24,670 bases of DNA from Paraktedonobacter sp035294465 (GCA_035294465.1 DATGKW010000097.1:1-24670), one strand, 5' to 3'. Positions 8,534 through 16,237 are shown, counted from the first letter of the stretch. Notes: generated from the sequence alone by a model not told the origin. A program made the numbers and translations.

Positions 8534-9489
8534 GATTCAACCGGCACAGGAACACTATGCAATACGTCGTCGATAATCTGCTCCATAACACGCCCATGCA
8601 GGCGCGTCGCGCTGGTAGCCAGCATACGGTGAGAGAGAACAGACCGGGCCAGGAGTTTTACATCATCGGGAATGACATAGGCACGCCCGTGAATGGCGGC
8701 GTTAGCCTGGGCCGTCCGATAAAGGGCCAGCGTGCCGCGAGGACTCACACCCAGCTCAACCCCGTTGTGCCCGCGTGTGGCGCGCACCAGATCAACGATA
8801 TATGCCTCGACGCTGGGATCAACATGCACCCGGCGAACTATCCTCTGCAAGTCTGTGAGCTGCTCCGCGGAAAGTACCGGCTGCACCTCCTGCAACGGCC
8901 GATCTTCGCGGAAACGCTGCAGAATCAGCCGCTCCTCCGACTGGCTGGGATAGCCCAGGCGCAGGCGCATCAAAAAGCGATCAAGCTGCGCCTCCGGCAG
9001 TGGAAACGTGCCTTCCAGTTCCACCGGGTTCTGGGTCGCAATGACTATGAAAGGGCGCGGCAATGGCATCGTCTCGCGCTCCACGCTGATCTGTCGCTCC
9101 TCCATAGCCTCCAGCAGCGCGGATTGTGTGCGCGGTGTGGCGCGGTTGATCTCGTCCGCCAGCACGACCTGCGCGAGCAATGGACCGGGCCGAAATTCAA
9201 ACTCTCCGAGCTTCTGATTGTAAAAAGTAATACCGATAATATCCGAAGGAAGCAGATCCGGGGTAAACTGAATGCGCTGGAACGAGCAGCCAAGCGAACG
9301 GGCCAGCGCTTTAGCCATGGTGGTTTTGCCAATGCCCGGCACATCCTCGAAGAGCACATGTCCCTCGCAGAGCAGCGCAACCAGCAGCAAATCGATCACT
9401 TCCTCTTTTCCCACGATCACGTGGCCCACACTCTGGCGCACCGCGCGCGCCATATCCTGTACCTGGCGAACCTCATCTGTTTGCATCAT
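8530..9489 (-). CDS. MoxR-type AAA+ ATPase
   Basis: A 319-residue MoxR-family AAA+ ATPase, acting in the cytoplasm as an ATP-driven chaperone or remodeler. Walker A is at residues 49-57 (DVPGIGKTT), Walker B at 108-115 (VVLADEIN) and sensor 1 at 151-155 (ATQNP). These are followed by the family's EGTFPLPEAQLDRF block and the C-terminal lid. Length and motif order are typical. Two ATGs stand together at 9489 and 9486; AAGGA lies about ten bases upstream. It is the first gene of a MoxR - DUF58 - repeat membrane protein operon. The single-pass membrane protein upstream (9640-10431) is on the same strand, 150 bases away. Confidence 0.95.
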   Translation of the reverse strand: MMQTDEVRQVQDMARAVRQSVGHVIVGKEEVIDLLLVALLCEGHVLFEDVPGIGKTTMAKALARSLGCSFQRIQFTPDLLPSDIIGITFYNQKLGEFEFRPGPLLAQVVLADEINRATPRTQSALLEAMEERQISVERETMPLPRPFIVIATQNPVELEGTFPLPEAQLDRFLMRLRLGYPSQSEERLILQRFREDRPLQEVQPVLSAEQLTDLQRIVRRVHVDPSVEAYIVDLVRATRGHNGVELGVSPRGTLALYRTAQANAAIHGRAYVIPDDVKLLARSVLSHRMLATSATRLHGRVMEQIIDDVLHSVPVPVES

Positions 9490-9562
9490 ATCTATTGAAA
9501 TCCTTCAAAAGAGCACAAAGAGGCGAAAGGGTTAGCATCCAAAGGGAGCAAGCACCTTGTAA

Positions 9563-9568
9563 ATTATA
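9563..9568 (-). promoter_or_regulatory. Candidate -10 box upstream of moxR
   Basis: A perfect TATAAT on the minus strand, about 75 bases before the MoxR start. No good -35 hexamer is seen at 16-18 bases. It may be a weak internal promoter that separates MoxR from the upstream membrane protein gene. Confidence 0.35.
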
Positions 9569-9639
9569 CGCTCTGGTCAGCAAAAAGATCACCACCTCTT
9601 TAGAAGATTGAGGACCAGGCGCCTTAAGGTCAACGTGCC

Positions 9640-10431
9640 CTATGCCCCGCTAATCATTACTGTGACAGGTTGCGAGGTAGCCTGCTGGCCATTTTGATCT
9701 GTGGCAAAGACAATCAGAGTAGCCCGTGCGCTATTGCCGAAAGCTGCGCGTACCCTGATATTCCAGGAGAGCGTGCCATCGCCAGCAGAGCCAGTTTGCC
9801 CAGTGCTGCTGTAGAAAAATGGCGTGGCATTATAAGTCACCTGGAGCCTGATGGTAACGCCAGGCTCGCTGGTTTGTACGCCTACAAGGACGTGCGAATT
9901 ATTATTGACCACGCTGGGAACGCTGGTAATTTGCACAGTCAGCGTCCCTTGATCGGTTGGTTGACTTGGAGACGGCTGCAAGACGGGCGTAGGCCCTGCG
10001 GCAGTCGGCTGGCTGCTCTGGTTCGATCCGTTGCGCGTAGCCGGTGTGGGAAAACTTGGATTGTTATCGACTGTGCCGGAAGGTGTTGGCACGGATGGAT
10101 GCTGCGTCTGAGCGCTGTTCCACGTTGTACTACTATTGCCGTTCAGCATCAGGTTAGCACCCAGGACAAGAAAAACACACGAAGCGAAGATCACCAGCGC
10201 GATACCTAGCGCAAGCACTGCATATGCGGGATCTCTGCGCACAAGCTGAAAGAAGCGGGCAAAAAGACCAGGGGAAGTAACCGATGTCTGTTGACTCGTG
10301 CGTGAATCGAGCAAAGGAGAAGAATAGCGCCGCTGATACGGTCCTTCATCCACAGGAGCCGGTAGCACCAGTTTGTTCTCCGGGATCCGCGTTTCTCTAT
10401 CCCATACATCTTGATCTGGCTGGTTGATCAT
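9640..10431 (-). CDS. Single-pass membrane protein with extracellular Ig-like domain
   Basis: A 263-residue protein that I do not recognise as a named family. Residues 1-68 are polar and basic, hence cytoplasmic. One membrane helix spans about 70-93. A Ser/Thr/Pro/Asn-rich spacer (95-165) follows, and then an outer domain of about 95 residues (TLTVQITSVPSVVNNNSH to the end), whose alternating hydrophobic pattern suggests an Ig-like beta-sandwich. The open frame begins fifteen codons earlier. The ATG at 10431 is preferred because AGGAGAAG precedes it by about six bases. It is on the same strand as the MoxR operon and shares the layout of the last gene there (basic cytoplasmic part, one helix, outer beta domain). 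It may be a functional partner, which is inference. Confidence 0.75.
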   Translation of the reverse strand: MINQPDQDVWDRETRIPENKLVLPAPVDEGPYQRRYSSPLLDSRTSQQTSVTSPGLFARFFQLVRRDPAYAVLALGIALVIFASCVFLVLGANLMLNGNSSTTWNSAQTQHPSVPTPSGTVDNNPSFPTPATRNGSNQSSQPTAAGPTPVLQPSPSQPTDQGTLTVQITSVPSVVNNNSHVLVGVQTSEPGVTIRLQVTYNATPFFYSSTGQTGSAGDGTLSWNIRVRAAFGNSARATLIVFATDQNGQQATSQPVTVMISGA

Positions 10432-10516
10432 GATTGTTCTTCTCCTAATCCGCTGCCACGAAAAATCGCTATGCAAGCATACATCTCTCTAACCCACACA
10501 CGCTTTATCATTCTGA

Positions 10517-10546
10517 AGTATACCGTATCCTTCCTTTTAGTGTACA
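10517..10546 (-). promoter_or_regulatory. Weak promoter candidate for the Ig-like membrane protein
   Basis: Minus-strand TGTACA (10546-10541), an 18-base spacer and TATACT (10522-10517), about 85 bases before the ATG. Both hexamers are only partial matches. Confidence 0.3.
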
Positions 10547-10702
10547 GGAAATAGTCAAGATGGTCTATCTATCTTTACGGTGGCTCATCGATATCAAGAT
10601 AATAAATAGAATTGAATGCTGTTGGGAGGCGTCTTTTCACTCTGGAAAAAGAGATGGACGACCTGAAACAAAACGCGTAGAGAAAGTTTAGCTCACAGTT
10701 TA

Positions 10703-10729
10703 CTCTGGCTTACTACGAACAAGCCAGAG
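10703..10729. other. 9-bp inverted repeat in the 10477-10803 intergenic region
   Basis: CTCTGGCTT (10703-10711) pairs perfectly with AAGCCAGAG (10721-10729) across a nine-base loop. No T-tract follows on either strand, so it is not a canonical terminator. The rest of the 327-base gap holds only the terminator at 10753-10785 and a weak promoter candidate; I see no gene in it. Confidence 0.5.
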
Positions 10730-10752
10730 CAGAAACAGGAATACCTATAGAT

Positions 10753-10785
10753 AAAACACCTGGACTGAACATATCCAGGCGTTTT
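10753..10785 (-). terminator. Terminator downstream of the four-helix membrane protein
   Basis: A stem with 11 pairs and one mismatch: 10753-10764 against 10774-10785, with the perfect core CCTGGA/TCCAGG. The minus-strand arm ends in GTTTTATCT, giving a U-rich tail. It lies 18 bases beyond the stop of the minus-strand gene. Confidence 0.65.
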
Positions 10786-10803
10786 GCTTTGATAAAAGAT
10801 AAT

Positions 10804-11196
10804 CTATATTCTTCCCAGGACCAGGATCTCGATCACCACAATAATTCCAAAGCTCACAATAGCTGTGAAAATGCTCCAACTACTCAGCAAGCGTAACAGC
10901 AAATTAAAACCAACCCACGTGGAGAGCAGCGTAGCCTGGCGCAAAGTCTGGGTTAGAATAGGACGGTAGGAGTGCCTGATCAAGATAACTCGTGTGACAA
11001 GATAGATCAACGGCGTGAGAGTACAAATCAAGGCCAGACCAAGTAGTACGAAAAAGAGAATAAAGATTGACAATCCCCTCGGAGGAACATAGCGAGTAAA
11101 TATCAGCAATCCGCCCCACGCGCATAGCGCCAGGATGGATAAGACCAGAAGGAATATGCGAGATTTTGTTTTTTGAGGTGCATCAGTAGTAGCCAT
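10804..11196 (-). CDS. Four-helix membrane protein of unknown function
   Basis: A 130-residue, highly hydrophobic protein with four predicted membrane helices (about 14-33, 42-68, 88-101 and 107-127), a short basic N-terminus (QKTKSR) and a basic loop RVILIRHSYRP between helices 2 and 3. No catalytic or binding motif is seen and I do not recognise the family. The ATG at 11196 has only an A/G-rich AAAGAAAG upstream, a weak ribosome binding site. A minus-strand TTGATG...TAAAAT pair (11335-11305, 19-base spacer) could be a poor promoter. It lies 169 bases downstream of the HerA-like gene on the same strand. It has its own terminator, so it may be the last cistron of that unit or independent. Confidence 0.7.
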   Translation of the reverse strand: MATTDAPQKTKSRIFLLVLSILALCAWGGLLIFTRYVPPRGLSIFILFFVLLGLALICTLTPLIYLVTRVILIRHSYRPILTQTLRQATLLSTWVGFNLLLRLLSSWSIFTAIVSFGIIVVIEILVLGRI

Positions 11197-11365
11197 ACAA
11201 CTACATTACTTTCTTTGGCAGCAAAACGCGCGAGAAGCACTCTGCTACTCTGTGTGCTACAAGCGCCCTGGAACATGCATACCTGCCCGCAACCAGGTTT
11301 TAACATTTTATCTCTACAAATTGTCCGCCCATCAATAGCATGCGGGCCAACCCGGCCTTCAATCT

Positions 11366-13096
11366 CTAGCGCAGCAAATTGAAGCCTGCATTTCCATTGA
11401 GGGGAGCGTCATTACGCCGGCGCCCCTCCTGCGCTGCGGGCGCGAAGTATTTCTGCCACATATCGGGCGCGTCCTTACTCTCACCGCCATGCCTGGTGAT
11501 GCGCGAGCGCACGCGGCAGATCACGGGCGTATTGACGGCTGCGCCAGCGATAATGACCTGACCTTTGGAGAGCGCGGGCAGATTATCCAGCAAGTCGCGC
11601 CCCACGCCCTCGATAGCGGCAGCGACGCTTTTCTGATCAATCTCGTTGACGATGCGCATAATGCACTGGGTCTGACACTGGCTGAGCACATCAGCGTTCA
11701 GTTTGCCCGGACGCTGGCTGATCAGCCCGACGCCAATACCGAATTTACGCCCCTCGGCCAGCACCTGTTTGAGAATGGCCGTGGAGACGACATCGATGCC
11801 GCTGGGCGCGAAGTGGTGCGCCTCTTCCAGCAGGACAAAGACGGGATAGGGCAGATAAAATTCGCCTGAATGAACCTTGCCGCGCTCGGTATCCATCCTG
11901 GCTTTGTTCAGCCGACGCAGCAGCGTGGCCACAACCACCTGCTGATCGCGCTCATCAACCTCATTGAGCTGGAGCACGGTGCATTGGCCAGGCCTGAAAA
12001 TTTCGGGCAGGTCGAGATGCTGGAAGTCATCGAAGGTGAAACTGTTCTCGAAGCGGTCCTCGATACGCCAGGTCAGCGCATGAACGGTACTGGAGTCGTC
12101 TGCCCCCTCGCTATCTTCGTCGTTCTTGGATTTTGCAACGGCCTTGATGGCCTTCTTGAGATCGGCGGTTGTCCAGGGCGTGCCGTGGTGCTCCTCCTGC
12201 ACTTTGCGCAGAGCACGGCTCAGTAGATATTGTTGCTTCTCGGTCATCTCAGAGAGCAGGTGACGCATATCGCCCATGTTGAGCGAAGAGACACGCACCT
12301 TGACCTGCTCAGGCTTGTAAACACGTACCTGGGCCTGGTAGCCTGCGCCGTGCCCGTCGCCAGCCTCAGTAAACTGCGGGAAGTTAGCAATCTGATCGAG
12401 CGTGCTGTACTCCCCATGCGGATCAACGATCAGTACACAGGCTTTGTTGTTAGGCTGCATCAGTTCCTCGATCAGGACGCTAGCCAGGTAGCTCTTGCCC
12501 GCGCCCGTGCTGGCAATGATCGCCAGGTGCGTGCTAACCACATCCTTCACGGAAAGCACAACTGGCACAGCGTCCGGCGCGCGAGTAAGCAGGGAACCAA
12601 TAGTAGCAGACCCGGGCTGACCACGCCTCTTGCGACTGAGGATGGTTGTGAGCATCTGGTCATCGGCCAGATAGATCTGTTTGCCCGATTGTGGCGGAAT
12701 CCAGGGATTGATGAACGAGCCGGTGTCAGGGTCAAAATAACCCATAATTGCTACATGTAGCTCGAAGAGATCGTTTGAGCGAGCATCGTAGCCAACCAGG
12801 GCCGCGACCTGGTCGGGAGGGATCTCCGGCTCGGCCAGGAATGTGTCGGGATAGAGCTGCAAGGGCACACGCTTGATAATGCGCCCCAGCACGCGCCGCC
12901 TGCTAGCGCTTTGCATGAGGTCGTCGGGTACATCCAGCTCGTAATAGACGTACTCACCGTTCTTGAGCCGTTGCTCGTCATCGCGCGAAACAAAAGTATA
13001 CTCGTGAGTATTTTCGCCCGGACCTTTAGTGATACCGACGGGTTTGAAGCGCGTACGCACGTTCGTCATTTCAAGCATGGTTGAGTCTTCCGTCAT
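11366..13096 (-). CDS. HerA-like hexameric ATPase / DNA translocase (DUF87)
   Basis: A 576-residue ATPase of the HerA/FtsK superfamily, which forms hexamers that pump DNA and usually pairs with a nuclease such as NurA in end resection or in defence. The N-terminal beta-barrel (about 18-120) contains VLGRIIKR, typical of the HAS barrel. Walker A STGAGKS is at 196-202, the HerA-specific DPHGEY at 225-230, Walker B VLLEEAH at 421-427 and the sensor/arginine block SQRPGKL at 460-466. An acidic insertion (KNDEDSEGADD, about 324-334) interrupts the helical part. The start overlaps the upstream stop as ATGA (13093-13096). No nurA homologue is present; the partner gene encodes another barrel protein. 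The cellular role (repair, chromosome handling or defence) is undetermined. Confidence 0.9.
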   Translation of the reverse strand: MTEDSTMLEMTNVRTRFKPVGITKGPGENTHEYTFVSRDDEQRLKNGEYVYYELDVPDDLMQSASRRRVLGRIIKRVPLQLYPDTFLAEPEIPPDQVAALVGYDARSNDLFELHVAIMGYFDPDTGSFINPWIPPQSGKQIYLADDQMLTTILSRKRRGQPGSATIGSLLTRAPDAVPVVLSVKDVVSTHLAIIASTGAGKSYLASVLIEELMQPNNKACVLIVDPHGEYSTLDQIANFPQFTEAGDGHGAGYQAQVRVYKPEQVKVRVSSLNMGDMRHLLSEMTEKQQYLLSRALRKVQEEHHGTPWTTADLKKAIKAVAKSKNDEDSEGADDSSTVHALTWRIEDRFENSFTFDDFQHLDLPEIFRPGQCTVLQLNEVDERDQQVVVATLLRRLNKARMDTERGKVHSGEFYLPYPVFVLLEEAHHFAPSGIDVVSTAILKQVLAEGRKFGIGVGLISQRPGKLNADVLSQCQTQCIMRIVNEIDQKSVAAAIEGVGRDLLDNLPALSKGQVIIAGAAVNTPVICRVRSRITRHGGESKDAPDMWQKYFAPAAQEGRRRNDAPLNGNAGFNLLR

Positions 13097-13785
13097 CCTG
13101 TGGTCTCCACTTTCAGCCGCCAGGCGAAGTTCCGTTTTACGATGGAAAGCAGCGAGAGATTACGCGGAAAGAGCCGTTCAAGCTGTTCGATGATTTGCAG
13201 AGTCACCATCGGTAGCAAGCTGTTGCGCTGAGCAATAATATGCGGTATGTAACCCATGTGCAGGTATGGTTCCTCGTCAGGCCGGTCGCCGAAGAGATGA
13301 AAGATGCGCACCTCTTCATCGTCCATAGGCTCGACCTCGCTATCCAGTTCTAGCGCCAGGGTTGGCACACCGTGCTTGACCGAAAGAATCTTTACGCCTT
13401 CATCGGGCGTTTGCTGCTGTACCAGGACGCCCAGCACCATCACGTAGACCAGCACCGCCTTCTCAGAAACATAATCGGGCGAGAATAGCTCAACCTGTGT
13501 CTCATTCGAGAGGCGCGGCCCTAGCGACCCGAAGGTTGGATTTTGCAGAATCGTATCGTAGATCACACCTACGGCATAGGTTCTGGGCGTATAATCGATG
13601 CCCAGAGCGCGTTCAACATGATTTTCTTCTGCGCCGCCATTTTGCTCAGCGCGAACAGGCACACGCACAAAACGTCCAAAAGCATAATCGGGCGGCGCCA
13701 GTTCATAATCTCTCTCACGCTGACCGAAGATCTGACAGATATAACTGATATGCGATTCTGATTTGACGATTTTGCCAATCTGCAT
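13093..13785 (-). CDS. HAS-barrel-like partner protein of the HerA ATPase
   Basis: A 230-residue protein beginning MQIGKIVKSESHISYICQIF, which resembles the first strands of the HAS (HerA-ATP synthase) barrel. It has no Walker motif and no membrane segment. The middle reads AFGRFVRVPV and AVGVIYDTILQNP, again barrel-like; the rest is predicted mixed alpha/beta with conserved-looking FHLFGDRP and LFPRNLSLL blocks. It lacks any acidic nuclease pattern I could match to NurA. GGAGGGG stands six bases before the ATG. The stop overlaps the HerA start by four bases, so the two are co-translated and probably interact. The likely role is loading, docking or regulation of the HerA ring, which is inference from domain type and gene coupling. 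Confidence 0.7.
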   Translation of the reverse strand: MQIGKIVKSESHISYICQIFGQRERDYELAPPDYAFGRFVRVPVRAEQNGGAEENHVERALGIDYTPRTYAVGVIYDTILQNPTFGSLGPRLSNETQVELFSPDYVSEKAVLVYVMVLGVLVQQQTPDEGVKILSVKHGVPTLALELDSEVEPMDDEEVRIFHLFGDRPDEEPYLHMGYIPHIIAQRNSLLPMVTLQIIEQLERLFPRNLSLLSIVKRNFAWRLKVETTG

Positions 13786-13968
13786 TTGCTGCCCCTCCGG
13801 CGGCCATGCTCAACCGGGCAACTTTCAGCACGCGCCTCTCCCGTGCGCCTGGAACAATGCCCAAAAAAGCTAATATATCAACACATTCTTTTTTGACACT
13901 CGAATTGCGGTCATCTTCCTGCCACGCCCTCCCAGGCCAGTTCGGCCTTCGTGTGACATCGTTGAATG

Positions 13969-13980
13969 CGCCATATGGCG
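13969..13980. promoter_or_regulatory. Candidate operator palindrome at the HerA operon start site
   Basis: CGCCATATGGCG is a perfect 12-base palindrome. It lies just downstream of the predicted transcription start near 13982, a classic place for a repressor site. No regulator gene is adjacent. Confidence 0.4.
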
Positions 13981-13988
13981 TCGCGGCA

Positions 13989-13999
13989 ATTATAGCATA
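13989..13999 (-). promoter_or_regulatory. Extended -10 promoter of the HAS-barrel/HerA operon
   Basis: Minus strand reads TATGCTATAAT: a perfect TATAAT (13994-13989) preceded by TGC, the extended -10 element. No convincing -35 is present, as expected for this promoter type. The leader is about 200 bases long up to the ATG at 13785. Confidence 0.6.
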
Positions 14000-14077
14000 C
14001 TTCTTCAAGGGAAAAAAACAACGAGCATTGTCACACAGGGCTTTCCGCCCCGCGCGATGGAGCTTTCCATACCCCAA

Positions 14078-14139
14078 GAGAAAAAGGGGAGCGTAGTAGA
14101 GCGGCTTGCGAGGCGCTCTACTACGCTCCCCTTTTTCTC
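14078..14139. terminator. Strong 26-bp hairpin terminator downstream of the methyltransferase
   Basis: A perfect 26-bp inverted repeat (14078-14103 with 14114-14139) and a ten-base loop. The outer ends are A5 and T5 tracts, so both strands give a U-rich 3' side. It separates the methyltransferase gene from the promoter of the HerA operon. Between it and the methyltransferase stop (14140-14299) I see no gene. Confidence 0.8.
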
Positions 14140-14299
14140 CCAGGCAGCCGCAGATTGCCGGTCAGTTTGTCTGCTCCTCGCTCGCAGACGGCCCCGTGTA
14201 CTTTTCAGACCTATTGGCATCGGATTGGCCTGAAGGTGTCTCAGGATACAGCTCGGTGTCAAATGTTTGAGCTTCCTCAGGTGCCAACTTACCAGCATT

Positions 14300-15298
14300 T
14301 CATGGGGCTATTGTTTGATCAGGGCGCCAGAAATCCAGAAGATATTCAAACGTTGTCCCCATAGTGATGTAATTGCTAGGCCAGCCGAAAATACCAATTC
14401 TGTTCACAATATTCGTGCGATCCCAAATAATAGTATTTCGCAGCTCGTACCCTACAGAACGCAAAGCCTCGATAACCGCTATATGAATCGTTATTCGTTC
14501 GTTCTCCCACCACATATCAGGAACATTGACAACACAGTGCCCCTTTTTCTTGAGCAATGGCAGCAAGCCAGCAAATATCTCAGACATTGCTTGCGCATAG
14601 GACTCCAAATCAAGCGTGCCCAGATCTTCGGCACGCTGACTATACTGCTCTATTTTCTGATACTGTTCGTTTTTTCGTTCAGATCCACGTCTACTTTTAT
14701 TCAGCCTTTTTCTGTTTAGGAGATTCGCGTAAGGAGGGGAAGTGACAATACAGGCGATACTCTCTTCCTCAAGATACTGCGCGATATTTCGCGCATCATC
14801 ACGAATCGCAATCTGCCTCGTCTCGGTAAACAGCGTCTCTTGCTGCAATCGCTGTCTTGTTAGCTCAACATAGTCAGGATGAATATCGAAGCCAACAGCA
14901 TTGCGCTTTACATCTCGTGCTGCAACAAGCGTTGTACCGCTACCAGCAAAGGGATCTACCACCAGTTCGCCTTGATGTGAGAACAGTTCAATGCAACGGC
15001 GAGCAAGGGAAAGAGGAAATACGGCGGGATGTTTCGCTTTGTCCCGAACATCGCGCTTTTCATAGCTGAACTGCCATACGCCTAGCTGGCATTTTATCCA
15101 TTCTTTTGCAGAAAGACAGTTAATATGAGAGGGTCCGCATTCACAGGTGCGCTTTACGTTAATATCTAACTTTCCAGAGGTTTTCTCAACGAAATTCTTC
15201 TGTGTTTCTCTAGTTCTGAATAAATTATTCTTTTGCGCTTCTATTTCTTGAATAACAACATATGCATCCTTTTCACTGTTTTTTCGCCGTAGTACCAC
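14300..15298 (-). CDS. Site-specific DNA methyltransferase (amino-MTase, SPPY type)
   Basis: Transfers a methyl group from S-adenosylmethionine to an exocyclic amino group in DNA, N4-cytosine or N6-adenine. In the 332-residue protein the SAM-binding motif DPFAGSGTT is at 115-123 and the catalytic TSPPY at 186-190. SPPY rather than DPPY favours N4-cytosine, though this is not decisive. Motif I precedes motif IV with only about 60 residues between them. A basic stretch (RKRLNKSRRGSERK) directly after TSPPY may be part of target recognition. An N-terminal Cys/His cluster CECGPSHINC (52-61) could bind zinc. The GTG at 15298 is chosen because GGGGAGG stands five bases upstream; the frame extends six codons further to a TTG. 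No restriction endonuclease gene is next to it, so it looks orphan within this window. Confidence 0.9.
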   Translation of the reverse strand: MVLRRKNSEKDAYVVIQEIEAQKNNLFRTRETQKNFVEKTSGKLDINVKRTCECGPSHINCLSAKEWIKCQLGVWQFSYEKRDVRDKAKHPAVFPLSLARRCIELFSHQGELVVDPFAGSGTTLVAARDVKRNAVGFDIHPDYVELTRQRLQQETLFTETRQIAIRDDARNIAQYLEEESIACIVTSPPYANLLNRKRLNKSRRGSERKNEQYQKIEQYSQRAEDLGTLDLESYAQAMSEIFAGLLPLLKKKGHCVVNVPDMWWENERITIHIAVIEALRSVGYELRNTIIWDRTNIVNRIGIFGWPSNYITMGTTFEYLLDFWRPDQTIAP

Positions 15299-15316
15299 TT
15301 TGACCTCCCCTAACAA

Positions 15317-15688
15317 TACATTACCTCTCTGGAATCAACAGAAGCAAAGTAAGCAGCAGCTTCTCCTATTTGCGTTCTCTTTGTCAGAAGAGCAAGAAAG
15401 AAGCTAACACTCCCTCATAGATTACCAGATGAAGTATGTTAGACACAATGTTCGATGTTTATATCATCCGCAGGGTTCCGGGCCATTCTTGACTTTTGGT
15501 AGTATCTAACATAATCTGAAAACGGCCCTGAGCCTCGTTCCTTGAGCCGAGAGAATGAAACACGTTACGCACAAATACCCATCAGTAGAGAAGATCCAGG
15601 AAGAGATAAACAGTGTGTAGTAGATCAACAGCATTTAGAGAGAATGCCTGAAGAGTAAAAATGCAAAACGCGTGGAGAAGATATATCT
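15317..15688. other. Intergenic region with a 12-bp inverted repeat
   Basis: No gene is seen. TATGTTAGACAC (15435-15446) and GTATCTAACATA (15502-15513) form an inverted repeat, 11 of 12 matching, 55 bases apart. TTGACT (15489-15494) with CATAAT (15510-15515, spacer 15) or TAATCT (15512-15517, spacer 17) is a modest + strand promoter candidate, so one repeat arm overlaps the possible -10. Confidence 0.45.
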
Positions 15689-16219
15689 ATGTCAGAAAAG
15701 CAAGAAATGCACAAAAATAAAGATACTATGGATGATGAACAAGGTCCAGCGCAGAGCAACAGCGAAGAGACGCCTTTTCGCCCGATCACGCGCATAGAGC
15801 GGCGCAATCTCTGGTTGAAAGAATATGGAGAACAAGATTTCGCTTTACAAATGTGGGTGAACCTGGTCGAAAGACAGGATCTGGAGATCGAGATGATGTT
15901 GCAGATGCATGGCCTGCTCATTTTCGGCGTGATGGTCAGCACCATGCGCTATTCGCAGTTCTATATCGATCTCAATGAGGAGCTGCACCGCGAGAGCGAG
16001 CCGGAGACCGCCGATGCATTGAAGGAGTATTACGCAGCCCTCGTGCCGTCGCCTGACCAACCGGAGATTGGCCCCGAAGGTTTGCCGCTCGTCTTTCGCG
16101 TGATACATATGCGCGATGTCACGATTATGAGCGCGGGTCACAAAATCAAGGTGCCCTACTGGCGCGGCAAAATTAGCGAGGTGGACGCGTTTGTCATCGG
16201 GGCAACCGCAGGCGAATAA
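15689..16219 (+). CDS. Hypothetical protein, 176 residues
   Basis: I do not recognise this soluble protein. Residues 1-30 are polar and acidic, probably disordered. Residues 35-100 look helical (RNLWLKEYGEQDFALQMW and a following Glu-rich helix), with a hydrophobic GLLIFGVMVSTM segment too short and isolated for a confident membrane helix. The C-terminal part has beta pattern and an ITIM-like turn, ending in a YWRGKISEVDAFVIG strand that looks like a small barrel or PilZ/Tudor-like edge, without a diagnostic motif. GGAGAAG lies eight bases before the ATG. It stands alone between an intergenic region and a convergent 32-bp hairpin. Codon use and composition are like its neighbours, so it is probably a real lineage-specific gene. 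Confidence 0.75.
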   Translation: MSEKQEMHKNKDTMDDEQGPAQSNSEETPFRPITRIERRNLWLKEYGEQDFALQMWVNLVERQDLEIEMMLQMHGLLIFGVMVSTMRYSQFYIDLNEELHRESEPETADALKEYYAALVPSPDQPEIGPEGLPLVFRVIHMRDVTIMSAGHKIKVPYWRGKISEVDAFVIGATAGE

Positions 16220-16237
16220 GCCGCGACTGGTTCTCGT

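Larger units (their letters stand above)
13951..14036. repeat. Inverted repeat flanking the HerA operon promoter
   Basis: GTGTGACA (13951-13958) is matched by its inverse TGTCACAC (14029-14036). Each arm is followed inward by CGTTG in the same orientation, after one or five bases. The midpoint (13993.5) falls on the -10 box. It could hold two half-sites of a dimeric or looping regulator. Confidence 0.45.

Noticed and set aside
8557..9498. A 313-codon open frame on the + strand
   Set aside because: It lies wholly opposite moxR, whose motifs are complete. Its translation is rich in His/Gln/Arg with no family pattern.
12230..12760. A 176-codon + strand frame
   Set aside because: It is antisense to the HerA-like gene and has no recognisable domain or clear ribosome binding site.
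13093..13785. NurA nuclease
   Set aside because: The gene is in the position expected for NurA, but the start is HAS-barrel-like and no acidic nuclease pattern is visible.
13951..14036. CRP/FNR-type site from GTGTGACA and TGTCACAC
   Set aside because: The half-sites are about 70 bases apart instead of 4-8, so a single CRP/FNR dimer site is not supported; kept only as an inverted repeat.
14005..14298. A minus-strand frame of 97 codons
   Set aside because: It runs straight through the 26-bp terminator hairpin, and its sequence is not protein-like.
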